Shown here: in pieces, positions 32,160 to 45,055 of the stretch
Position numbering within the stretch: the first letter of the stretch is position 1
How the letters are laid out: every line of letters starts with the position of its first letter
The notes under the pieces: model-generated
Told to the model about the DNA's origin: nothing
The model's database searches: none
What the model saw: the letters and a program-made list of their open reading frames with translations, nothing else
Position numbers and translations under genes: made by a program
Assembly: GCA_015698045.1 (NCBI GenBank)
Contig: BLAL01000182.1
Coordinates: 806,001-870,000 of the forward strand
Direction of reading: 5' to 3'
Source of the DNA: Rhizophagus clarus
Taxonomy: Eukaryota > Glomeromycota > Glomeromycetes > Glomerales > Glomeraceae
DNA length: 64,000 nucleotides

Positions 32160-33435
32160 TTATCCAATTACTACATATCTAATCTGACCACCTCCTCGAA
32201 CTTCTTTAATTTTGCCACAATGTCTCAAAATAGATATTATAGCACGACCATTTGCATCCATCTTAAAGTTGATTTTTTGATTGGTTGTTTTAAGATCGTT
32301 CTCAGTAATAAAGTCCTTTCCTTTAATTACAAGGTATGATCATTCTTTATTAGGAATTACAAGTTAAATCGTCATTTAATGATTAATTAGTAAAATACCT
32401 CTTGTTTCTTCATTATCGGCACCTTTATATTCCTAAAAATAGTCCCCAATTAATATATATTTAATTTTTATTTTTTTTTATTTTTTGAATAATCAGAATT
32501 TATTAACTTACCCAATATTTTTGTTTCATATTATGGTTTAGAGAACTTTGCTGAGAATTGAGAATTGTATACTTTTCTTGCACGACTTTGTTGAAATCGT
32601 CAATAGCCTCGTTTACTTTATCACGTGATATACGATTGTTAAGAAGATATCTAATAAAATATTAGAGATACAATAATTAAGGGAGGAATTTTCAATTTTT
32701 AAATATTAACTCAAACATACTTTGGTATAGAATTAAAATCCGTTACTGTGATATACGACAACCCTAAAGCTACAAAATTATTATTTGTAGGTTTCTGAGG
32801 TACATAAAATGGATTCTCTTCATAGGGTAAATCAATTTCCTGTAATGTGTCTTGTTCTTGTAATTTGTTATCCCTACATAAAACCATCCATTAATATTAA
32901 AAAAATTGTGCGTAAATTATTCATGCATATTTACGATGGATAAACGTTTGTCCGACCAATTGTCGGATATTCGATATTTCCTGGTAAATGTTTTGGTAAA
33001 TGTTGATTTATCCACTCCAAATGATCATGTTGTGACTGTAATTTAGCTCTAATTTCCTTCAAAATATAAATTTGGCAGAATAATATTAATTAGCAAAATT
33101 TTTTTAAAAAAAAAAATACCACATCAAAATTTATTTTATTATACATCTGTTCTTTCTATAGCAGCTTTTTCTTCTCCTAAAAACCTTAACATTTGAGAAA
33201 CGCGAGTTTCAATCTCACTGAGTGAGTCACGTAATTCGCGAAGCACTTCGTCTGCTTCTTCACAAGTGCCTATGAAGTTGTTCTGTTTTATTGTAACAAT
33301 ATAAAATAAAGCTAATAAAAATCGTTTACTACCTTCTGTCCTGAAAAGCATACAAATTTTAAGTTCACGTATGCGATCGTTAAATTCTTTCATCATAGTT
33401 TCCATTGTTAATATAAATTTATTCGCGAAATTCAT
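32160..33435 (-). CDS. SKA1: SKA1, spindle and kinetochore-associated protein 1
   Basis: SKA1, with SKA2 and SKA3, couples kinetochores to depolymerising microtubule ends. Seven exons, 33435-33333, 33269-33145, 33056-32935, 32873-32721, 32650-32512, 32432-32399 and 32320-32160, are in phase and give 278 aa (human about 255). The N-terminal half is a coiled coil (E-F-N-D-R-I-R-E-L-K, then E-V-L-R-E-L-R-D-S-L-S-E-I-E), followed by the H-L-P-x-H-L-P linker. The C-terminal winged-helix microtubule-binding domain is clear: I-T-V-T-D-F-N-S-I-P-K-Y-L, R-I-S-R-D-K-V-N-E-A-I, D-F-I-T-E-N-D-L-K, I-L-R-H-C-G-K-I-K-E-V-R-G-G-G and I-R-Y-V-V. The 63-nt intron in the first coding block is inferred, because the unspliced frame is also open but adds 21 residues unlike the family. 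Confidence 0.9.
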
Positions 33436-35194
33436 TCCAGAAAAAAAAAACGCGAAATAAATATGTTACATAAATCACGTGATAAATAAATTTCGCTCTT
33501 CATAAAATTCAAAGAAAAGCTCATAGATAACTTCTACTGTATGTAAGTCATGATTTGTCCCAAGACCCTGGATAATTATAATTAAGTTCATATGTTCTAT
33601 GTTAAAAATTTTATATTTTTTTTTTGCCCATATTTTGCTTGTGTAACAAGCCTTCAGTTATCTTCTTTTCTATGATAATTAATAATATTAATTTCAATAA
33701 AATTATATATTAGAAAAAAGCATTTTAATTAGTAATAAAGAATGTTTATAATAAAATTTAAAAAAATTATATATTATTATTTTATAAATTATATTATAGG
33801 TAATCTTATTTTTATTTAATAATTAAAAGTTTAATTATATACTAATTTATTCAAATACTAATTTTTATTAAATTATTATATAAAAAAATTAGATTAAAAC
33901 TTAATTATCTAGATACTATTGTTTTATTCAAACAAGCTAAAAAATTATCTAGATTAAATTTCAGATATTTACTCATATTAGAAATAAAAAAAATAGCTTA
34001 ATAATTTGATTAAAGAAATTAAAGAGTTTATTAGTTAATATTTTTATGGTGGCTATCATCTATAAATAACAATAGTCCAAAATTTGAAATCTTATTTATT
34101 TATATTGTGTAATTTAATTTTTAAAGTAATTTTTAAAGTATTTGCTGAAGTATAATAATTGCTGCGCAAGTGGCAAAATTTTTTTTGCCACATTACGTGA
34201 AATTTTTATGGATTTTCATAGAATTTTCGTAAAATTCATAAAAATTTTATGAAAAATAGTCTGAAATTTTATATTTTTATTATTGTTACTTATTAAAATT
34301 ATCATACTTTGACCTGTAATATTAATTTAAAATTCTTATTAAATTCTTTAAAATAAACTGATAAAAATGATCAGTACATGTTGCTCTATCATTTTATTAG
34401 TTTTATTTCTTCTTTTTACTATTTACTTTATAATTTATAAAGTTTGAAAGCCACATAATAAATATTAATGTTGTTTATAGATGATAATCACCATACCAAT
34501 TTATTAGTAGTTTTTCTTTAATAATTTGTTATATAATTTTTGGACAGATTTTACTAATATATTTTCAATATTTTAATATTTTAGAATTTTTTATTTTTTT
34601 TACTAGGCTTGGTTAAAGAAGTAAAAATACTAAAATATTGATTTTACAGATAATCTTTAGATTTTTATTAAACTACTTTTAATTATTAATTATAAATTTT
34701 TAGTTTTAATGCATATATCACATATCTTTTATTATATACTTTTAAAATATTAGATTAATATATTTTATTTTTTATTTAATCTGTAGATTTTAAAAAAAAA
34801 ATACCAATTTAAATTAATATTTTAATAACTTTTAATTGAATATTTTATTATATCAAAATATATCTATTTCTCATTCAGTTTACTAGATCTTAAGTTTTTA
34901 AATTGAAAATACTCTATAAAAATTATAAAGTAAAATATTAGGATTTCAGTTATCTTTAATATATAATGTTAGCAAATTAAATCAAATTTAACTTAAAGTC
35001 TTAATTTAAGTTTTAACAAATTAAATCAATTTAATAATACTATATATTATGGATTATAATATCTTACAAATTTTTGAGGATTAACCTTGTATTATTACTA
35101 TATTAATAACTTAAATTTTTATTGTAAATAAAATGTGTTTAAAAGATTACATAATAATCAAAAATTTATTTTTACATAATATTTAAACAAAATT
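33436..35194. other. AT-rich gene-free spacer with one MITE
   Basis: Upstream of SKA1, then very AT-rich sequence. It contains the MITE at 34047-34493. Nothing else that I can name. Confidence 0.5.
34047..34493. mobile_element. TA-flanked MITE, 447 bp
   Basis: The left end is TGGTGGCTATCATCTATAAA and the right end, complemented, is TGGTGATTATCATCTATAAA, continuing for about 25 bases with two differences. It is flanked by TA on both sides (34045-34046, 34494-34495). The interior is non-coding and itself palindromic around 34200-34250. Most likely a Tc1/mariner-type MITE, unlike the CAGTCAAC family elsewhere in the window. Confidence 0.75.
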
Positions 35195-36768
35195 AGATTT
35201 GTTAAATAATGAAAATACAAATACCCTGCTGATCACTCAACCTATAGATGTCATTCAAATCTAAAATAATTTGAAATTATAGCAGCCTAAATGTACAAAT
35301 CCAAATTAATTTACAAATTATATATATAAATTTTGCAATTTGTACATTTGAGATTTGGGAATTATGGCTATTAAAATGTACAAATTAATTTGGAATTTAC
35401 TTAAAATAATTTGGGCAATATCTAAAACTTAGCCCAATGTTTTATGAAAAGAAAATTTTATATTTTTGCAAATTTACGCTATTTCCTACTAACAAATTCT
35501 ACCTTTTTATCATGGAAATAGACTTCTTGCACCTATAAACAGTCAAGAAAGATTATTTAAAGCGCTTAAAGCTCAAACCACAGCTTTAATACGTGATATT
35601 ATTAATAGACTACCTCAACTCTGCGAAGGCATAACTGTGACCATACCTACTGCAACTGAATTATTTGACAACTTCCCAGATTACTGACTAGATCTAGGTC
35701 TAACTAAAATCAAGCCTAAAGCTTCCACACAACAAATAGTGGTGACTAACATGTTAGTTACTCTTTACCACCTTTCCTCTGCAACCTTTTTGAATATTGT
35801 CATTTTTTCAGCATTTGCTAAAATGTCATGTGCTATGGAAATGCAGCTCAAACAAATTACTGAATCACATGAATTAGAATTGAGAGTCGTAACAAAGACT
35901 ATGAAATCTGTGAACAAAAAAACATCTGACAATCTTACTAAAATGGATATAGACACAGATACAGTGCACTAATCAAATGTTGCTGAAAGCACGCCATCGA
36001 TTCCTGTACCCTCATCTCCTACTGAAACTAATACCACTTGGATACTAGTATTGACTAAGAATTAGAAGAAAAAGTTAAAGAAAAAAGAAAAAGCTATAGA
36101 AAAAATTACCTACCTACGGGAAAACAACTCTTCCTTTTCTTCATCTACGTCACCTGATTCCTCTCTTGCTAGTTAACATCAACAGCTGAAAAAACTAACA
36201 ATATCTAGTTCTCCTTCTCATTAAAATAGTCACGTCTTAAGTAATGATAAAGGCCAAACTAATGTTACAAAGAAATCAGGACCTCAGACATTACTAAAAT
36301 AACTCACATTTTTTTTTTACCCATTTTTCTCAAAATTAAGCCAATTTGCTCTTTTAGTTTTTTACAGATATCTCATCATCTATTCAACCAATTTCGATAA
36401 ATTTTTTATTTTGTAGATCTCATTGAGAGCTACATTTTAAAAAAAAGTTCATCCAATTTGGATTACCGGTTGACAAGAATATTGCAAAAAGCATGTTTTT
36501 CAGCTTCTAAATTTCACATCAATTTGCTCTTTTTTATGATTATGAGTTGTATCAGTAATGTCTGGGTCCTAAGAAATCTAAATTACAAGATGACTTTACA
36601 AGAGCCAACAATTTAATTATTACTGAGTACTAACTGGCACAAGAAGAACAAAACCTTCTGTTAGACCTGGTCATACATGATATCCCTGCTAAATAAACAA
36701 ATTACGAACTCCTTACTGAATTGAATAAATGGGAAAAAGTGGTGTCAGTCAATACGTGAATACAAAAG

Positions 36769-39700
36769 TAGGAAATTAAGTCGACCAATTCAAAATCGAT
36801 CATGATCGATCAAGTCAAGTGACTCGACTAATAATTTTGTGTATCAAGTACTTGAAAAATTAAAATCAATCAACATATAATCGAATAAATTTGCAATACG
36901 TAGAATCGATTATATAATACTCGAATAAAATAAATCGATTAAAATATTAATCATGCTTTAATGATAAAATTGATTAAATAAACGTGATAAACCCTTAAAA
37001 TAGCAACTTCGCTAATTTTTCTTTGTAACAAGTAAGAAAGTTTCTTTCTTTCACACTCTCTACTTATAGTATTAATAAACTCTTTTAACGTAAATAATGC
37101 CTTCAAAACGTGCAAATAGTTCCACTGAATCTTTACACGCATCAAAACGTTTGGAAAGTGATATTACAGATGAACAAGAATCACAAATTATCCCAAAATC
37201 TGCAAATAAAACCAGTTGGGTGTGGGATTACTTTGTAGAGAAAACAGACGGGCGTGTGTATTGTCAATATATAGAAAAAGATAGTGAAAATGAAATAGTG
37301 TGTGGCGCAAGTTTGCTATATAAAACACAAACTTCAAGCATGAGTTATTATTTGGGTGATAAACATAAAGTGTTTAATAAAAAAAAGGAGCAGGTAAATA
37401 AAATTGTTAAATTAAATTAATTTTAATAAATAATTAATAAATTTTCTTTTGTTTTATTGAAATAAGCAACTTAAATAGATGATCAAATTAAAAAATTCAC
37501 TCCACATAAAGAACCCAAACAGCAATATTTACGTAATGGTCTTACAGATTGACTGGTTACTAATGGGCGACCATTTGCTACAATTGTAGAAGAAGGTTTT
37601 AAACAGTTTATAAAAAGAGTGGATCCTGCCTTTATTGTACCATGTTACAGAACACTAAAAGCTGATATTGGAGCTGGTTATCAAGAAGCACTTTTGCAAA
37701 TGAAGCAATTGATCAATGAAACTTGTACTTATGCAGCTATTACAACTGATTTATAGACTGCCCGTAATAATCAAGGCTATATTGGTATTACCGGTCATTG
37801 GTTAACTCCTAATATGGAATTATATGATATCCTTATTTGTATTAATCTTATTAAATATCCTCATACAGCTGAAAATATTCGTTTAGCATTAGTAAAAAAA
37901 ATTCAGGAACTTCATTTAAATGATAAAGTAAAACATGCAGTTACAGATAATGGGGCAAATGTAGTAAAAGCGATTAGAGAGTGGAATGGTGTAGATAGGA
38001 TTGCATGTACTTCTCATACGCTTCAGTTATGTGTAATGAAAAAATTACGTAAAATTAAATCATATGCATATAGATTTCGAAAACTTAATCAATTTTTCAA
38101 TTCATCTAAATAAGCTGAACATCTAGAACGAGCACAAATTGAAATTGCAAATTTAAATAAAGAAATTACAAGACAAACTTTAACATCATCTGATAGGGAA
38201 TTACAAGATTCTAATAAACCAATTAATATTCCAGGTGGTTCTCTGCAAATCTTTCGTACTATTGCTGATTGTAAAACAAGGTGGAAATCTACTTTAGAAT
38301 CTTGGAAAAGATTATTAGAATTAAAAGAAGCAATAAAAAGGACGCTAGTAACTTTAAGACTAGATTCAAACAGTAGCGCAATAAAAGATTGGAAAAAATT
38401 AAGAAAAAGATATTTAAAAGATTGTGAATAAAAATTATTAGAAGAATTATGCAAATTATTTCAACCAATTGAGCGTGCAATCACATTTTTGGGTGGTGAA
38501 AAATATTGCACAATATCCTTAATATATTCAACTTTAGAATCTATTAGATTTTACTATACACCTTTAATTGAAGATGATGATAAAAATGAAGAAGGTATTG
38601 AAGGTAATGGCGATGAAAATTTTTAATTGTTTGAAAATTTTTTTTATTTTTTTATTTCAACTTCTAATTTTTAATAATTGTTAATGTAACTATAGATGAT
38701 GATGATGAATTAAAAGATGATGATGAAGAAAGTGATAATGAGGATAAGGAGGAAAGTGAGTCAGATGAAGAGAAAGAAGATGAACAGCGTATACGGCCAA
38801 ATATTACTACAAGACAACAATCTCAACAACAACAATCTCAACATCAACAACATCAACAACAACCTCAACGTCAACATCATCAACAACAGCTAAATACTGC
38901 ATCTATAATTAATAAAGTTCAAAAGGAAATTTATGGTGCTTTATTTGATTATTGGAATGATCTTCCTATGGCTATGCTTTTGGCAACTATTCTTGATCCT
39001 CGATGCAAAAGAACACATAGTTGGCTTAATGAATTGTGAGAAAGAGTAAAGGTTGAACTGAAAGTTCAGTATGATGAGATTAAGCCTCAAAATAATACAC
39101 AATCTGAAGAAAATTTTTCTAATAATAATTCATCAATTGACTGTTTTCACGTATATATTTTTGACCCTCAAGTTATAGAAGAAAATGATGACACTGAATT
39201 TGACAATTATTTTAGGACTCCTCAAGCTTCTTACGATACCAATCCTTTTCAATAGTGGCAAAATAATAAAGATTCATTCCCAGTGTTATATGAATTAGCT
39301 CGTAAATATTTATGTATACCAGCCATGTCAGTTCCAAGTGAAAGACTATTCAGTGATGCTGGAAATCAAATTTGTGAAGAAAGAAACCGGTTAAAAGCAT
39401 CTACAGTTACTGAATTACTATTTCTCAAGAGAAATAGCGAATATTTTAATGTATTTAAGTAGTTTGTTTGACATGTACTGTATGTCAATTTAATAATAAT
39501 TTTGAAACTATGTAAAATTGATGGTTCCTTATAAATAAATAATGCAAAAGTATAAAACTGCATAAATACTATTATATTTATTTTTTATTTATTTTAATTT
39601 ACTAATAAAATACTAATTATTTATGACATTTAATCGATTAATTATTTGATTAATTGTTCGATTAATTGTTCGAGTTTATTAGATCGAGTATACCTGATCG

Positions 39701-39804
39701 AACTTTAATCGATTGCAGCTTATTAGTCGATTTTGGTCGATCTTGCCTAAAAAATTTTAACCAATTAATCGAATAATGATTTTGGGTGTCGACTCAATTC
39801 CCTA
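36769..39804 (+). mobile_element. hAT-family DNA transposon (copy B), nested in LINE-like insert
   Basis: Perfect 8-bp target duplication TACAAAAG at 36761-36768 and 39805-39812. Terminal inverted repeats start TAGGAAATTAAGTCGAC on the left and TAGGGAATTGAGTCGAC on the right strand. The subterminal regions are dense in ATCGATTAAT/TCGATCATGATCGA words. It is 3036 bp, with a transposase pseudogene on the plus strand. Removing it rejoins the older retrotransposed insert, so this hAT is the younger of the two. Confidence 0.95.
37097..39462 (+). pseudogene. hAT transposase pseudogene (BED finger, hAT dimerisation)
   Basis: The start is M-P-S-K-R-A-N-S-S at 37097. A BED-type zinc finger follows (S-W-V-W-D-Y-F ... 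V-Y-C-Q-Y ... C-G-A-S-L), then an intron (37394-37466). The RNase H-like core has A-A-I-T-T-D-L-stop-T and A-V-T-D-N-G-A-N-V, then T-L-Q-L-C-V, C-K-T-R-W-K-S-T and Y-C-T-I-S-L-I-Y. A Gln/His-rich and acidic segment (about 38700-38900) precedes the C-terminal S-V-P-S-E-R-L-F-S-D-A-G dimerisation motif. In-frame stops are TGA 37550, TAG 37754, TAA 38111, TAA 38429, TGA 39037 and TAG 39253. All are reachable from TGG or CAA by one G-to-A or C-to-T change. Not functional as it stands. Confidence 0.9.
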
Positions 39805-40750
39805 TACAAAAGAAATATTTTATCACAAAGATCAGATTGATTCTTAACCATAATTGTTTTAAAGCTTATAATAACAATGATTAAACAGTTTCTTTCAAAA
39901 ACAATCTTGCCAAACAAAAATAACGTAAAAAATTCCAGGCTGTAATTTCTAATATCCCAGAAGATATAAATTATAAATCATTATTCACTAATGGTGTTTC
40001 TAACCAATTTCTTATTAACAGTGATGTTAATTCTTTTAAAATTATTAAAGAACAGGATGGTTCCCAGTTACTTATTGGATACTTCATAATATGAAACACG
40101 CTATTTAGAAAACTTCTACATAAGCAACAGTGAAAAAACGTTAAATTAACTTGATGCTATCACTCCACTCCATTCTATCATTCTACTAAACGTACTCATT
40201 ATGCTTCTCAGCAGAACAACTCTTAACGCAACAATAAAACTTTCTTACATTCCAAAGTAGTGACTGGAGCTAATAAGATACCTTTTGGATCATAAAGATT
40301 TCTAAATCACAAATCAAAGACCACATCTTCACCAAATCTTTCATCTTCTAAAAAGTCTAACAAACAGGCTAACAGATCTTCTTGATCTAATTGCCAAGGA
40401 TTACAAGAATCTAACAGTTTGTAACTCAATATTAAAAACTCAAACAACTGTTAGAACAACTGATTAATTTGTGTAGTTAACATGCTAAAAATAGAAAGTT
40501 AACTGCTGGAGGGATGGGCAATCCTAATCGATCTCTTGTTTTTTTGAAGTTTAGTGTTCTTTACAATTTTTTTTATCTGTAATACGTTTTTCTTATCCTC
40601 TTATATTAGTAATACATTTGAATTGTGCCTCCTAGGAAGCTTGAAGTGTATTTTGTTGAAGAAAAGTGATATACTGTTATATCCTATTTTTCTTAATAAA
40701 TGACATGATGTTTAATGTCTATAATAAAAAAAAAAGATTTGTTAAATAAT

Positions 40751-41916
40751 AAAATTAATAAAAAATGAAATTTTTTATCAGTGATACTATATATAGAAAA
40801 GATATTATAGCCTATGATATATGGTATATTATAATATTAAATTTTTGCAAATTACATTAATTTTTATAAAATTATATATATATTTTAAGTAAATTTAATA
40901 TTTTTTAAAAAAATATATAATAATATATATTATTTGTAAAATTAGTTTAATTAATTTAAAATAAAAAAATCACATTTTAAAATTAAAAATCAAATAAATA
41001 ATAAAGTTATATTTTACAAATATTAGATTAATTATTATAAAAATTTATATAAAAGTAAATTTGATACTACTAAATAATTATTTAAATACAAAAAGATGAT
41101 TTTATTTGATCAAAATAATATTATTGTATTTTAAAATTAAAAGAGAAAAAAAATTTTTTTAGAATTAATACTGTTTAAAAATACAAGTTTTTTCTATTAG
41201 TTAAAGAATATTTAGCTTTAATATATATATAGTCTTTTTTTTTTGTTTTTTGTTTTAAGACGTTGAAGTCATATAACCTTATTTAATAGATGTAAGATGT
41301 TACTCATGCAGTACAAAATATTGAAAGTATAGTTTCAACCCTAGGATCAGTTTTATCATCCGCCTAATATATATATAGTTTAATAATTATATAATTAAAA
41401 ATGTAATTTATAAATCAAAATATGTAAATAATTACATTAAACATAATTGCTGTAAATACAAAAAATGTAGTTTTAATATTTTTATATATAAAAATGCAAA
41501 AAATTACTAAAACTAATATGGTGTCAGAAGTCTATATTCGATAATAAAATTGGAGTGCTTATAAATTTTTCAGCACTTTAAAAAAATAAAATTTTAAAGA
41601 AAATAAACTGGTAACTTTATTCTTCAAGACAAGTACTATTAAATTACTGGTCAGTTTTTCAAAAAACATCTATATAAAAAGTTATAAACGTTTAAAATTA
41701 GATGATTTTTATATGATCAGCCTATTTTTGAAACAAAAACAAATTACGTGAATGCAATTTTATTGGTCAATTGTTACAATTCAGACTGTAATTTTCATTT
41801 CTAAACTCAATACTTATTAAAATCAACCTAAAAATTTTAATTCAATCCTTTATTTTTCTATTTTCAAAACTGAATTTCTTTTTTTTTAAAAAAAATTTCT
41901 TTTTATATCCATACTC
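40751..41916. other. AT-rich spacer, left arm of outer inverted repeat
   Basis: No gene. Near 41440-41546 it holds one copy of the TTTTTATATATAAAAATGC-type repeat and the left member of an inverted repeat that recurs beyond copy C (see 41521-47047). Confidence 0.5.
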
Positions 41917-43269
41917 TAGTGTTTGGAATCATATAAGAGTTATTCGAATAACTCGAGTATACTCGAGTATTCGAATAAGCATCATCACTATTTGAATATT
42001 TGTGAAACATGTATGAATAAATTCGAATATTATTTATTCGAGTCATCTGAATAATATTCGAATAATATTTGTAAAATGATTATTATTGATGGTGTCATAT
42101 GATAAAATTTCTATATTGGTCAGCGATCACTGATGTAAATTAAAAATTTTGACGTGTAAAATTTACTTTTTCTTACGTAAATTTTACTGTATAAAATATT
42201 AACCATGAGTTTACAAAACAAAAGAGTTAAATATGATGCATATCTGATCAAGGATTCAACTAATAGAACAGGAAATACTGATGAAAATGAGCTACAACAT
42301 TATACTGGAAGCCGTTATTTTGTTGATGACATTGATGATATTAATGATGATATTAACGATGATATTGAGTCTTCTAAAAACTCTACAGCAAAAGCAAATA
42401 TAACAAATAAAAAATAAAAAAGGGCTGCCGAAGAGCTAACTAGCTTTGTATGAAAGTACTTTAAGAAGGGAGAAGACTCAAATTCAGCAACATGTTATGT
42501 GATTAAAGAGGACGGAGAAGAATGTGGTCATTATTACAATGATGAATCAACAACTTCAAATCTTATTCACCATCTAGCAACAAAGCATAAAATTTATAAA
42601 TCAGGAAGTGCAGAAGAGGTAATTCGTTAAAATATTTTACATATTTTTTAATTTCTTTTTATCATATTTATTTTTGTAATTATACAGGCAAAACACCTAA
42701 AAGAACAGCCCCAATTTGATATACAAGTAGCAATTAAAAAACGTAAGCCCAAAAGTGAAACAGAGTATAAACAAATTCGGCAGAATGTTACTGAATTTAT
42801 AATTGAGGATAATCAACCTCTTTATGTACTTCAAAGTAAGAGTTTTAGAAAATTGCTTCTTTCACTTGATGAACATTTTGAAATCCCTTATGATAAATCA
42901 ATTAAACTAATGATCGGAGAAGCATTTGAATGGAGTAAAGATCAACTTCTTGAACTTTTAAAGATTGATTGTACAGCAGCATCAATTACTACAGATTTCT
43001 GGACAAGTAAAGCACGGCATGGATACATTGGTGTTACTTGCAGCTGGATTTCTCATGACTGGACTTTATGTGAGGCCTTACTAGCATTGCAGCGAGTCAG
43101 ATACCCTCACACTGGTAAAATAATCAAGGAATTGCTTAATAAAATCTTTGCAGATTGGGCAATTGCATCTAAACTATTAACAATGACAACAGATAACGGG
43201 AGTAATATAAAAAAAGCAGGCCGACTAATGGAAGCAGCTATTTTTCGCCTTTCATGCACAGCCCATACT

Positions 43270-45055
43270 AGTGTTCCGCACAAATCAAATTAGACCAAAT
43301 CAAGTTAGATTTGAAATTTGATTTGATTTGATTTAAATTTGATTCAATTTAAATCAAATTCAAATTCAAATCAAATCAAATTCATTCAAATAGATTTGTG
43401 ATTTGGTTTGATTTGTTGAATTTTAAATAAAAAAATGCATTTTGCAACGCAATACTAATAAAAAAAACATTGCGAAATGTTTTTTTTTATTTAAATAAAA
43501 AATGCATTTTGCAACACATTATTAATAAAAAAATGGTGCGAAACGTATTTCTTTAGTGTATTTAAGGAGGGTTGAACATCATGTGGTTGTAATAACTACC
43601 AATAATATTTACGGTAATTACAGGACCCTGAATAATACTAATATCAAATATAACTCACATACGGGTTTACGTAGAGTCTATATGAAATTACTTTTTAAAC
43701 TTACAAATTGAGTTTGTGTAGATCAGTCAATTTGGAAGTAACTCACATATTATGTTTGCGTAGAGTTTATAATAGATATATGTGGAATTATTTTTAAAAA
43801 ATACTAATTTCGGTAAATTAAATTACTCGGTATTTACCAAAATTTATTTTATTTTATTTATTTTTTCACTTTTTTTTGGTATTTTATACCAAATTTATTT
43901 ATTTTTATTATTCTTTTTCAGTTTTTAATACCCTAATTCCAAAAGTCCAATCGTGTTTTTTGCCTGGCAACACTACAAAAAATAAAAAAAAAATAATTAA
44001 TTAGTTAAAAAAAATACTGAAAAACACTTCCCCCACCCTCCCTTACCTTAATTCCAAAAGTCCGATCGTGCTTTTCATCTGGCAACACTACAAAAAATAA
44101 AAAAAAAACAATTAATTAGTTAAAAAAAATACCGAAAAACACTTCCCCCCACCCTCTCTTACCTTAATTCCAAAAGCCCGGTCATGTTTTTCGTCCGGCA
44201 ACACTACAAAAAAATAAAAAAAAAATAATTAATTAAATAGATAAAAAAAAATACCGAAAAACACTTCCCCACTTACTTTTACTTTAATTCCAAAAGTCCG
44301 GTCGTGCTTTTCATCTGGCAACACTACAAAAAGTAAAAAAAAGTTAATACTTAATTAATTAAAAAAAATAACGAAACACCTCCCCCAACCCCTCCCTTAC
44401 CTTAATTCCAAAAGTCCGGTCATGTCTTTCGTCCGGCAATACTACAAAAAATAAAAATAAAAAATAATTAATTAATTAGTTAAAAAAAAATACCAAAAAA
44501 CACTTCCCACCCTCTCTTATCTTAATTCCAAAAGTCCAGTCGTGCTTTTCGTCTAGTAACACTACAAAAATAAACTGATAAATGATTAAAAAAAAGATTA
44601 AATATTTGGATTATCTGATTAGATCAGCAAGTCACATGACCCTGCCTTTATATCGAATAATTTGTTATAGCGTTAACGAATTTTTTAAAATTTTTTTTAA
44701 CTAAGATGTAAGTTTGCATAGCATTACTATGAAAAAAAAGTTGCGTAGAGTTAATAGTAAACGCATGCAGGTCCTGTAATTACGTTTAACCAGGTCATAT
44801 ATATTTAATTCGATTTGATTTGGATTTGATTTGGATTTGTCAGATTTGATTTGTATTTAATTGAATTAGTTTAAGCTAATTTGAATTTGATTTGAAATAA
44901 TCGAATCAAATCTTTTTTTTTAATTTGGATTTGAACTCAAATCTTGTTTTGAAGTTTGGATTCGATTTGCAAATCAAAATTATCAAATCAAATCAAATCA
45001 AAATTCAAATCAAATCTGAATTGATTTGATTTGACCAAATCGTTTGCAGAACACT
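43270..45055. mobile_element. Non-autonomous Mutator-like element (10-bp duplication)
   Basis: Identical 10-bp duplication AGCCCATACT at 43260-43269 and 45056-45065, splitting the copy C transposase gene between two conserved residues. The ends are AGTGTTCCGCA and, complemented, AGTGTTCTGCA. Behind them lie long inverted arms of AATCAAATC/GATTTGATTT words (about 43281-43430 and 44810-45045). The interior holds two GTTGCGAAA-type palindromes, a six-copy tandem array and no gene. A 9-10-bp duplication with long inverted arms fits a Mutator-superfamily (MULE) derivative. Confidence 0.85.
43925..44578. repeat. Tandem array, ~118-bp unit, six copies
   Basis: The phrase TTAATTCCAAAAGTCCGGTC followed by GTGCTTTTCGTCTGGCAACAC recurs with starts near 43931, 44047, 44163, 44284, 44401 and 44521. 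The spacers are A-rich and end in CACTTCCCCCACCCTC, a C-rich tract unusual for this window. It sits wholly inside the MULE-like element. Copies differ by a few bases, mostly transitions. Confidence 0.9.

Larger units (their letters stand above)
35211..40734 (+). mobile_element. Poly(A)-tailed retrotransposed insertion (LINE-like), degenerate
   Basis: A 16-bp direct repeat, AGATTTGTTAAATAAT, lies at 35195-35210 and again, identical, at 40735-40750. The second copy directly follows a run of ten A. Target duplication of this length plus an A tail is the mark of target-primed reverse transcription. Without the nested hAT the insert is about 2.5 kb. It carries stop-ridden coding traces: about 35520-36190 (coiled-coil-like, lysine/glutamine-rich, with K-A-Q-T-T-A-L-I-R-D-I) and about 39930-40100 (N-I-P-E-D-I-N-Y-K-S-L-F-T-N-G-V-S). 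I see no reverse transcriptase, so it may be an ORF1-bearing or non-autonomous derivative. Many stops are TAA/TAG/TGA where CAA/CAG/CGA would read. Confidence 0.8.

Noticed and set aside
38810..38900. CAA/CAT-rich stretch as a microsatellite or CRISPR-like repeat
   Set aside because: It is the Gln/His-rich segment of the hAT copy B transposase; there are no equal repeats or spacers.
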